Of a stretch of 5,795 bases of DNA, positions 1 to 5,384 are shown one piece after another. How positions within the stretch are numbered: the first letter of the stretch is position 1; each line of letters begins with the position of its first letter. The stretch covers positions 1 through 5,795 of the forward strand of contig JAAXQI010000244.1 of NCBI GenBank assembly GCA_012974315.1, given 5' to 3'. The translations under genes were made by a program, and so were the position numbers. The notes under the pieces were generated by a model. That model was not told where the DNA came from. It was given only the letters and a program-made list of their open reading frames with translations, and searched no databases. The stretch comes from Desulfobacterales bacterium (lineage in GTDB: Bacteria > Desulfobacterota > Desulfobulbia > Desulfobulbales > BM004).

Positions 1-25
1 AAATAGAATTATTTTTTGTTTTATC

Positions 26-53
26 TGCCAACTGAAAACTGCACACTGCCAAC
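26..53 (+). repeat. Degenerate heptad array, TGCCAAC type (4 units)
   Basis: Four consecutive 7-bp units can be read without a gap: TGCCAAC at 26 and again at 47, with TGAAAAC and TGCACAC between them. All begin with TG and end in AC, with the middle three bases variable. The array lies upstream of the channel gene and has no coding potential of its own. It belongs to the same class of period-7 sequence as the arrays at 71, 1373, 1405, 1638 and 1686, but with a different unit sequence. Confidence 0.75.
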
Positions 54-70
54 TTTATTTTCACATATAC

Positions 71-117
71 CCTTAACCTTTAACCTTGAGCCTTGTGCCC
101 TGTGCCCTGAGCCTTTT
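71..117 (+). repeat. Degenerate heptad array, CCTGAGC/CTTGTGC type (6 units)
   Basis: Six gapless 7-bp units run from 71 to 112 and end in CTTTT. The consensus of the last four is C(C/T)TGNGC; the first two are CCTTAAC and CTTTAAC. The array ends eight bases before the ATG of the channel gene, so it occupies the place where the ribosome binding site should be. The same unit family recurs inverted just after the channel stop codon (1373) and in the same orientation at 1686-1718, which also ends in CTTTT. Confidence 0.8.
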
Positions 118-124
118 AAAAATT

Positions 125-1372
125 ATGAATCCAAGCAAACTCATCTCAGATTTTTTATTTTCACAGGGCATCACGCAGCAGATCGCTGATCTCATAGGGT
201 TGGTTTCAACCGTCATCATCCTTCTGTTTCTTGCCTTTATCTCCTACTGGATCACAAAACAATTCATGGTCCGTCTTATTGAAATAATCTTCAAGCGCAG
301 CAAAAATACCTGGGATGACGCCCTGGTTCAGCATGGTTTTGTCCGGCGCCTTTCCTTTCTTATGCCCATCATAGTGATCTATCTGGCAGCTGATTTCCTG
401 TTGCCCCAGCAGGCATTAGCACCTGAATTCTTTAAGCGCTTTGCAATGGTCTTCTTTGTCCTGGCATCTGTATGGATGCTTGATTCCATTCTCCTTGCTG
501 TTCGTGAGATCTACAGCAAATCCGAAATGGCTTCACGCCGTCCTATCAGAGGATATTTAGATGCTGTCAAAATTATCGCCTTTGTCATGGCAGGCATCTT
601 CATCGTTTCCATCCTTACAGACAAGTCCCCCTGGGGTATCCTCAGCATCCTCGGTGGATTTACCGTAGTTCTCATGCTGATATTCAAGGACACCATTCTG
701 GGTTTTGTTGCCAGCATCCAACTTTCAGGCCACGACATGATCCGTATCGGTGATTGGATCGAGATGCCCAAATACGGGGCTGACGGCGATGTCATAGATG
801 TGTCGATTCACACAGTCAAGGTACGCAACTGGGACAAGACCATTACCACAATCCCTACCTATGGGCTTGTTTCAGATGCCTTTAAGAACTGGCGGGGTAT
901 GTCCGAATCAGGAGGACGCCGCATAAAACGTTCCCTTCATATTGATATGAATTCAATTAAATTCTGTTCCGATGAAATGCTTGAGCGCTTTAACAAATTT
1001 GATTTTATCAGAGAATATATTGCAGGAAAACAGGAAGAAATAAACCTGTACAACAGAGAGCATGAAACAGACACTTCCCAGTTGATAAATGGCAGACGCC
1101 AGACCAATATCGGGGTTTTCCGCGCCTATACCGTTGCCTACCTGAAAAACAATCCCAAGATACACCAGAACATGACGTTTCTGGTTCGGCATCTTGAACC
1201 GACCCAGCATGGACTCCCTGTCCAGATATATGTCTTCAGCAATGATCAGGCCTGGGCGAATTATGAAGCTATCCAGGCTGACATTTTTGATCACCTGCTT
1301 GCAGCATTACCTGAATTTGAATTACGGGTTTTCCAGAATCCTACCGGGTATGATTTTTCGAAGATAGGTTGA
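125..1372 (+). CDS. MscS-family mechanosensitive ion channel (YbdG/MscM-like)
   Basis: An inner-membrane channel expected to open under membrane tension during hypo-osmotic shock and release solutes. The 415-residue product has the length of E. coli YbdG (415 aa, from memory). Five hydrophobic segments are visible at about residues 25-45, 76-94, 105-127, 147-165 and 170-200. The last, Gly/Ala-containing with SILGGF near 174-179, is the pore helix. It is followed by the MscS beta domain (IRIGDWIEMP at 206-215, VRNWDKTITTIP at 233-244) and by the NWRGMSESGGRRIKRSL segment (255-271) typical of the YbdG branch. I chose ATG 125 (MNPSK): a longer reading from TTG 86 would translate the heptad repeat. 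No clear Shine-Dalgarno precedes the ATG. The gene stands alone and converges on rlpA. The family assignment is firm; the YbdG subgroup is likely. Confidence 0.93.
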   Translation: MNPSKLISDFLFSQGITQQIADLIGLVSTVIILLFLAFISYWITKQFMVRLIEIIFKRSKNTWDDALVQHGFVRRLSFLMPIIVIYLAADFLLPQQALAPEFFKRFAMVFFVLASVWMLDSILLAVREIYSKSEMASRRPIRGYLDAVKIIAFVMAGIFIVSILTDKSPWGILSILGGFTVVLMLIFKDTILGFVASIQLSGHDMIRIGDWIEMPKYGADGDVIDVSIHTVKVRNWDKTITTIPTYGLVSDAFKNWRGMSESGGRRIKRSLHIDMNSIKFCSDEMLERFNKFDFIREYIAGKQEEINLYNREHETDTSQLINGRRQTNIGVFRAYTVAYLKNNPKIHQNMTFLVRHLEPTQHGLPVQIYVFSNDQAWANYEAIQADIFDHLLAALPEFELRVFQNPTGYDFSKIG

Positions 1373-1400
1373 GGGCTCAGGGCGCAGGGCTCAAGGCAAA
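1373..1400 (-). repeat. Inverted heptad array directly after the mscS stop (4 units)
   Basis: Units on the + strand are GGGCTCA, GGGCGCA, GGGCTCA and AGGCAAA, starting at the first base after the TGA stop codon (1370-1372). Read on the - strand they are TGAGCCC/TGCGCCC, the same family as the array at 71-117 but in opposite orientation. The channel gene is therefore bracketed by inverted copies. Confidence 0.78.
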
Positions 1401-1404
1401 AGAC

Positions 1405-1439
1405 TTGATATTGGATACTAGATGCTGGTTACTAATTAA
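1405..1439 (+). repeat. Degenerate heptad array, TGGATAC/TAGATGC type (5 units)
   Basis: Five gapless 7-bp units start with TTGATAT at 1405 and include TGGATAC, TAGATGC and TGGTTAC, ending with TAATTAA. They share a T(G/A)GATNC-like consensus that differs from the CCTGAGC family. The reverse complement of the same unit type appears inside both copies of the 57-bp tandem repeat (GGTATCA/GGCATCT at 1544-1557, GGTATCC/AGCATCC at 1601-1614). Confidence 0.7.
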
Positions 1440-1503
1440 AAGATAAAAAAAACAACTTGATGCTGTTTCTCGTAATAGCTTTTACTACGTATCTGGGAGT
1501 CAA

Positions 1504-1622
1504 AACAGTTTTTTATCCAGGCAAGCGAGTGCAGTGAGACTCCGGTATCAGGCATCTAGCAACAGTTTTTTATCCAGGAAAGCGAGTGCAGCGAGACTCC
1601 GGTATCCAGCATCCGTTTTTTA
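1504..1622. repeat. Imperfect tandem repeat, 57-bp unit (2 copies plus remnant)
   Basis: Copy 1 (1504-1560) and copy 2 (from 1561) begin with AACAGTTTTTTATCCAGG and continue through GCGAGTGCAG, GAGACTCCGGTATC and a CATC block, with only a few substitutions. A third start (CGTTTTTTA, from 1614) follows copy 2. The spacing between the G of successive GTTTTTTA words is 57 bp and then 50 bp, so the second interval is exactly one heptad shorter. Within each copy GCGAG or GTGAG words are spaced by TGCA. There is no open reading frame with protein-like character here. Confidence 0.85.
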
Positions 1623-1637
1623 TTTTTGTCCTTTTTC

Positions 1638-1672
1638 CTTGCACCTCACTCCTAACCCCTCACGCCTCACTG
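1638..1672 (+). repeat. Degenerate heptad array, CTCACNC type (5 units)
   Basis: Five gapless 7-bp units begin with CTTGCAC at 1638, followed by CTCACTC, CTAACCC, CTCACGC and CTCACTG. Every unit begins with CT, and most follow CTNACNC. This is another variant of the same period-7 organisation, separated from the next array by 13 non-periodic bases. Confidence 0.72.
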
Positions 1673-1685
1673 TAAATTCTTTAGC

Positions 1686-1718
1686 CTTGTGCCTTGCGCC
1701 CTGAGCCCTGTGCCTTTT
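1686..1718 (+). repeat. Degenerate heptad array, CCTGAGC/CTTGTGC type (4 units)
   Basis: Units CTTGTGC, CTTGCGC, CCTGAGC and CCTGTGC run gapless from 1686 to 1713 and end in CTTTT. The block is nearly the same as 85-117, including the CTTTT end, and is in the same orientation. It stops next to the rlpA stop codon (TAG on the - strand at 1722-1720), so an array sits right behind this gene too, as it does behind mscS. Confidence 0.8.
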
Positions 1719-1719
1719 C

Positions 1720-2439
1720 CTAATCCAACGGCACCGTCTCAATCTGAACTTTGGCAAGGCCCTGCTCATAAAACCCCAACTGTTTTGCAGCACCTGAAGA
1801 CAGGTCTATTATTCTTCCGTCAACAAACGGTCCACGGTCATTTACCCTCACAATCATTGACTTGCCATTTGTAAGATTTTTAACCCTGACATGGGTTGGC
1901 AACGGCAGATATTTATGGGCAGCAGTTGGTTTTCGAGGATCAAAGGCCTCGCCGTTGGCAGTCATTTCCCCCCCCTTCTGCTTCTGGGTTTCCTTTCCGT
2001 ACCATGAGGCAATTCCAATCTCTGAATATTTGTATGCCTCATCTATGGACATTGGGACATAGCGTTTTCCTTTTACCACATACGGTGAATTTTTTACCCT
2101 GCCCTTCGCAATGGCCTCCTTGGGCGACATGCCGTCAATGGACTCAATATCATGGGTCATGGGCCAATCAAAAGGTGCCATGACAACCTCAAAGGTATAT
2201 TTACCGATCTTATAGACGACCTTGCACGTTCCAACTGCCACATCAGTAGCAACCTTGAGTGTTTTATAAGTTCCCACCACCGTTCCTTTACTAATATCAT
2301 AGGTGGTGGAGAAAAAACCACAACTGGACAGAACGAAGCACACAGTGCTTATCCATGCAAACAGGAGAAGCCTTTCAAAGAATCGATTCTGTTGATTAAG
2401 GGGAAAAATAAGGTGTTTTATGAAAAAAACGATTCGCAA
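1720..2439 (-). CDS. rlpA: RlpA-family septal-ring lytic transglycosylase-like lipoprotein
   Basis: Probable outer-membrane lipoprotein that binds or cleaves peptidoglycan, as RlpA does on denuded glycan strands in Pseudomonas. Of 239 residues, 1-40 form a long N-region plus hydrophobic stretch ending in a lipobox (LSSC, Cys40). Residues 50-90 are a Val/Thr/Lys-rich segment of unknown role. A double-psi beta-barrel follows (142-236) with GIASWYG (142-148), MTANGE (159-164), TAAHK (172-176), VNDRGPF (199-205) and IIDLS (210-214). Glu164, His175 and Asp201 have the same spacing as the E120/H131/D157 set I recall for P. aeruginosa RlpA. No C-terminal SPOR domain is present, so septal targeting by that route is missing. 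The start is TTG 2439: an in-frame TAG lies three codons upstream, no usable ATG lies before the signal peptide, and AGGTAGG sits 5 nt upstream. Confidence 0.9.
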   Translation of the reverse strand: MRIVFFIKHLIFPLNQQNRFFERLLLFAWISTVCFVLSSCGFFSTTYDISKGTVVGTYKTLKVATDVAVGTCKVVYKIGKYTFEVVMAPFDWPMTHDIESIDGMSPKEAIAKGRVKNSPYVVKGKRYVPMSIDEAYKYSEIGIASWYGKETQKQKGGEMTANGEAFDPRKPTAAHKYLPLPTHVRVKNLTNGKSMIVRVNDRGPFVDGRIIDLSSGAAKQLGFYEQGLAKVQIETVPLD

Positions 2440-2444
2440 TGTTA

Positions 2445-2451
2445 CCTACCT
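2445..2451 (-). promoter_or_regulatory. Ribosome binding site supporting the TTG start of rlpA
   Basis: On the - strand AGGTAGG ends 5 nt before TTG 2439. Together with the in-frame TAG just upstream, it fixes the unusual TTG start for rlpA. Confidence 0.6.
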
Positions 2452-2492
2452 GCTTTTACCAGGTGAATACATAATAAAACTTCAACCTGCTC

Positions 2493-2529
2493 AAAAAAAG
2501 CCGATCGACATCAGTCTCGACCGGCTTTT
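2493..2529 (-). terminator. Intrinsic terminator of the cytochrome gene
   Basis: On the - strand AAAAGCCGGTCGA (2529-2517) pairs with TCGATCGGCTTTT (2508-2496) through an 8-nt loop. The 13-bp stem has a single G-U pair, which would be an A-C mismatch if read on the + strand. The run of seven T (2499-2493) follows the GC-rich part. Strand preference therefore points to termination of the cytochrome transcript, 35 bp after its stop codon, before rlpA begins. Confidence 0.88.
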
Positions 2530-2563
2530 CATAAAATGATTATAATCAAATAATCCTAACAGT

Positions 2564-2947
2564 TCAATACTGCTCCTTCTTTGAGTGGCAACCGCTGCAT
2601 TTAATCGGTGCATCACTCCCTGCAATATTCACCTCTTTATGGCAATCCTTGCACAGTTTATGTGCCGCCTTCTTGTAGCTGTTAACAACAGGATTGCTTA
2701 TATCTTTCGTATGGCAGCTGTCGCATTTGTCAATCACCATTACCTCATCCCTGGCATGATGACAAGCAGTACAGGCATATGAATCCTGATGCTGGCGATG
2801 CGGGAAATCAGCCGGTTTTCTCGCGGTCTCAGTCTGCAGAATAATATCTGCCGGACCAATGCTGACCTCAACACCGTAGGCATTTCCGGCAATAAACAGT
2901 GCCACCAAACCCATAATAATTAATTTCAAGCCCCTGGCAACTCTCAT
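2564..2947 (-). CDS. Periplasmic tetraheme cytochrome c3-type protein
   Basis: A small periplasmic electron carrier; in sulfate reducers c3 cytochromes take electrons from hydrogenases or formate dehydrogenases and pass them to membrane complexes. The 127 residues comprise a Sec signal peptide (about 1-25, cut after NAYG) and four CxxCH heme sites: C59-H63, C75-H79, C99-H103 and C117-H121. The protein has exactly eight histidines. The order H50, H53, CxxCH-H64, CxxCH, H96, CxxCH, CxxCH reproduces the ligand order of classical Desulfovibrio c3 (HxxH, CHH, lone His between hemes II and III), consistent with four bis-His hemes. Unlike many c3 proteins, all four sites are CX2CH rather than two being CX4CH. 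ATG 2947 has AAGGAG 6 nt upstream. It appears monocistronic, with its own promoter candidate and terminator; no oxidoreductase partner is in the window. Confidence 0.92.
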   Translation of the reverse strand: MRVARGLKLIIMGLVALFIAGNAYGVEVSIGPADIILQTETARKPADFPHRQHQDSYACTACHHARDEVMVIDKCDSCHTKDISNPVVNSYKKAAHKLCKDCHKEVNIAGSDAPIKCSGCHSKKEQY

Positions 2948-2953
2948 TTGTAT

Positions 2954-2959
2954 CTCCTT
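2954..2959 (-). promoter_or_regulatory. Shine-Dalgarno of the cytochrome gene
   Basis: AAGGAG on the - strand, 6 nt before ATG 2947, the best ribosome binding site in the window. It makes the cytochrome start unambiguous. Confidence 0.85.
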
Positions 2960-3008
2960 AACACTTCATTATTTTGTATTTGATAAGTATTTTTTTCAAA
3001 CCGGGCAA

Positions 3009-3036
3009 AGGATATAACGTCTCAAGTAAATGTCAA
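3009..3036 (-). promoter_or_regulatory. Candidate sigma-70 promoter for the cytochrome
   Basis: On the - strand a perfect TTGACA (3036-3031) is followed after 16 nt by TATCCT (3014-3009); an alternative -10, TATATC, would leave only 14 nt. It lies in the 106-bp gap between the cyclase-like stop codon and the cytochrome ATG, leaving an untranslated leader of roughly 55 nt. I see no terminator hairpin for the cyclase-like gene in this gap, so some read-through is possible. Confidence 0.6.
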
Positions 3037-3053
3037 GCCCATCAAGCACCAGA

Positions 3054-5384
3054 TTAAAATCCCTTACCCATGTTCTCTTGTTTTTCCACGTATTTCTTCA
3101 ACGCATCGTGGGTGCAAACCTCAAAATATTTCCGGTTCACTTTCCCGGATGGCATGTAATTAACCGTATTCATTTCCTGAACCCAATCCTCCCTTATGAT
3201 CAAGCGCTGAAAGGTGCCGGTAACCAATGGAAATTTTCCTGTATGGATTATTATGGGCTCTTGCTGTATCTCCGGAATCATGCAGTTCATGGTTTTTAGA
3301 TCAATTTCCCTGGTCAGCTTATTAAAACCTGCCTCGTTCAATTCAATACCGTTAACATTATACCGCAGGATAATTTCATCATCGCTTAAGATATTGTCAG
3401 TATCTTTAGTCGATTGATAAACATACAGGTTAAAAGCCCTGCCATTTTTATCAATAACCCTGCGCAATGTTTTATGGCAGCTTGAAAGTCTGTCAGCCGA
3501 ATTAATAGCCGGTGAAATCATAATTCTCTTCTTGCCGTCAAGCAGATATGCAGGAGGAGTAGTCTGATAACAAATACCAACCCCCAACTCGAGTATTGGC
3601 AATTTGTATTTGTTGCTTTTGTAATTATAGCGCTGAATGACGCTCAGCATATTTAATGCCAGGCCGCAAGCCCTGGCAACACAGTATTTCCCTGATTCAT
3701 TATCTTCACGTTCAAGAATAGCAAGGATAATGGCATCTCCTTCAATAAACACCTTGAGGGCAGCGTATTGAGACACAATCTCAGAAATGGGGTTGAAAAA
3801 ATTCAGGCTGAAATACGAAGCCGGGTTTAAGCCACTTTCAGCAAGCTGCTTTGTGATAACCGTTGCTCCACGAACATCGGCCTTCATGATGACATGACTG
3901 GTAACCGGTTTTGTATCAAGCTCAAAAACCCCCTCATGGGGGAGAAGGAATTCATAGAGGGTATTGTTAGTTTTAGAGAGAGCTATGGTTTTCTCCTCCG
4001 TAACCAGACTGACCCTGTTAATCGCCTGTTTCAGCAACTTAAAATTTTCCAGATCCCGATGATACTTAGAAAATCCTTTAAGAAATTGCAGGAAATACTC
4101 ATTCCGTTTCTGAACATTCAGCCTTCCTATAGTCATGGCTGTCTTCTTCAGACTCACCAGTGAAACGGACTTGCCGTAATAGACCTTAAGCCGCTTAAGA
4201 TGGGCGTTTACACTTTTTTTGGCATCATTTGAAGTAAGGTACTGCAGGACCTGCTGGGGGGCAAGAGGAGGGCAATATTCACGGTATATCTGTTTCATTT
4301 CATAGGAAGCAACAATCCTCTGAATAAGTCTTTTCTGATTAAACTTTTCATAAAAGAAATTAAAGATTCTTTTCTGCTCTTTTTCCATTGCTTCAAAGGA
4401 CCGCAGCTCTCCTTCATCCTGATTGAGTTTATTTTTCCTTTCCTCAATCTCTTTACGGGTTTGATAATAATCCATCAGGAGGCCTACTGTTTTAACCTGT
4501 CTGATCCACCCATCAATTTTCAGGCTTTCTATTTCAGCCTTTCTCTTCGAGCCTGTGGAATCCTCATCGGGTTTACTTTCCTTATCCTCTTTTTCTTTCT
4601 CCCGGGATATATTCAATTTCCCCAGCAAATCACTGATCAACTTCAGGAGGACATCATATTTATCAGGATCATCGATTCTGTTTCCCAATAGCACATAATG
4701 CTCCAGCATGAAGTAATCATCATTCTGGTTGTCAATATGCAGGATAGGGTTAACAAAAATGTCATCTTTCAATAGAGAGTGCCGGCCATAATTTGCCTCA
4801 CGCCTCTCTTTCAAAGGTTTCTGGGCCTCAAGCAGATGCTGGAATAATTCCCTGCTGGCTTCACTTATGATCAGCCCCCTCTTGTGACGTATCTCCCGAA
4901 CCCTTTCCTTAAGGCTCAAGGTCTGCAGTACCATTTCATCATCATCAGTGCTTTCATACTCCCAGACCTGGTTATTAAGCCTTGTCAGAAGCTCCTCAAA
5001 CTGCATGTTGATTTCCTGGATGATAAACTTACAGACTGCAACTTGAGCCAGGTAATCGATCTGCACCTCCCCGTCACCCATCTTGGCCCTTTTAACAGCA
5101 CCAAGCATGATATCCCGGCAGAGTCGAATGAATTCCTCTTTTTCCTTGGTCCAGTTATATTCCACGTCAATATCCTCATCTGTCTTTGCAACCTTGAGGA
5201 TCAGATGAAATATTATCTTGGAGACAGACTCTCGAAAAACCGGGCTTAAATGGACATCGTAACGGAAATTGTCGACCCCGGGCATTATGCGGTTTAACGA
5301 AAAACGGGCGGAATACAACTCTGGAACAGGGCCGCTCCAAGCTGCACTTTGAGAAAAAAAATGTTTACCGAGTATTGAGACCAT
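3054..5384 (-). CDS. Large protein with C-terminal class III nucleotidyl cyclase-homology domain
   Basis: Probably a cytoplasmic signalling protein: no signal peptide or membrane segment is visible. Numbering is from the upstream TTG 5396 (780 aa; ATG 5384 is residue 5). Residues 40-500 are mostly helical and charged, with likely coiled coil at 310-345 and a Lys/Glu/Asp linker at 264-290; I recognise no family there. Residues 501-640 resemble a class III adenylate/guanylate cyclase: MKADVRGAT (D507, first metal Asp), FIEGDAIILAI (D554, second metal Asp), LELGVGI (602-608) and SPAINSADRL (628-637), matching the GxxVNxAARL signature with the NxxxR pair N632/R636. The purine-selecting residues are not clear. 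A C-terminal 140 residues (641-780) are unassigned. The start is uncertain: TTG 5396, ATG 5384 or ATG 5285, none with a convincing ribosome site. It overlaps the upstream repeat gene by 20 bp, suggesting coupling. The cyclase fold is fairly sure, the activity unproven. Confidence 0.75.
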   Translation of the reverse strand: MVSILGKHFFSQSAAWSGPVPELYSARFSLNRIMPGVDNFRYDVHLSPVFRESVSKIIFHLILKVAKTDEDIDVEYNWTKEKEEFIRLCRDIMLGAVKRAKMGDGEVQIDYLAQVAVCKFIIQEINMQFEELLTRLNNQVWEYESTDDDEMVLQTLSLKERVREIRHKRGLIISEASRELFQHLLEAQKPLKERREANYGRHSLLKDDIFVNPILHIDNQNDDYFMLEHYVLLGNRIDDPDKYDVLLKLISDLLGKLNISREKEKEDKESKPDEDSTGSKRKAEIESLKIDGWIRQVKTVGLLMDYYQTRKEIEERKNKLNQDEGELRSFEAMEKEQKRIFNFFYEKFNQKRLIQRIVASYEMKQIYREYCPPLAPQQVLQYLTSNDAKKSVNAHLKRLKVYYGKSVSLVSLKKTAMTIGRLNVQKRNEYFLQFLKGFSKYHRDLENFKLLKQAINRVSLVTEEKTIALSKTNNTLYEFLLPHEGVFELDTKPVTSHVIMKADVRGATVITKQLAESGLNPASYFSLNFFNPISEIVSQYAALKVFIEGDAIILAILEREDNESGKYCVARACGLALNMLSVIQRYNYKSNKYKLPILELGVGICYQTTPPAYLLDGKKRIMISPAINSADRLSSCHKTLRRVIDKNGRAFNLYVYQSTKDTDNILSDDEIILRYNVNGIELNEAGFNKLTREIDLKTMNCMIPEIQQEPIIIHTGKFPLVTGTFQRLIIREDWVQEMNTVNYMPSGKVNRKYFEVCTHDALKKYVEKQENMGKGF

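Larger units (their letters stand above)
1401..1637. other. Non-coding convergent intergenic region
   Basis: Together with the flanking arrays, this 1373-1719 gap between the ends of two converging genes contains no credible gene on either strand. Besides the heptads and the 57-bp repeats it holds an unassigned segment (1440-1503) with a weak imperfect hairpin (GTAATAG to CTACTAC-like, near 1471-1487) and a T-rich run at 1615-1637. I see no GC-rich hairpin followed by a T-run that would be a standard terminator for mscS or rlpA. Confidence 0.6.

Noticed and set aside
86..124. N-terminal extension of the channel protein from TTG 86
   Set aside because: It would translate the degenerate heptad array, while ATG 125 gives the 415-aa length expected for YbdG-type channels.
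953..1294. 113-residue reading frame on the - strand within mscS
   Set aside because: It lies opposite a well-conserved channel domain and has no protein-family features.
1471..1487. Possible hairpin or small RNA
   Set aside because: The pairing is short with mismatches and is not followed by a T-run.
1504..1622. CRISPR-like array
   Set aside because: Only two copies, the whole unit repeats with no unique spacers, and there are no cas genes.
2461..2492. Promoter for rlpA after the terminator
   Set aside because: TTGAGC/TTGAAG and TATGTA-like words are present, but no pair has an acceptable spacing.
2978..3000. Second promoter or AT-rich hairpin before the cytochrome
   Set aside because: TTGAAA and an AT-rich -10 can be forced, but the spacing is poor and the stem is only 5 A/T-rich pairs; the TTGACA site is better.
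4884..5249. 121-residue + strand reading frame opposite the cyclase-like gene
   Set aside because: Antisense shadow of a long coding region, with no ribosome site or recognisable motif.
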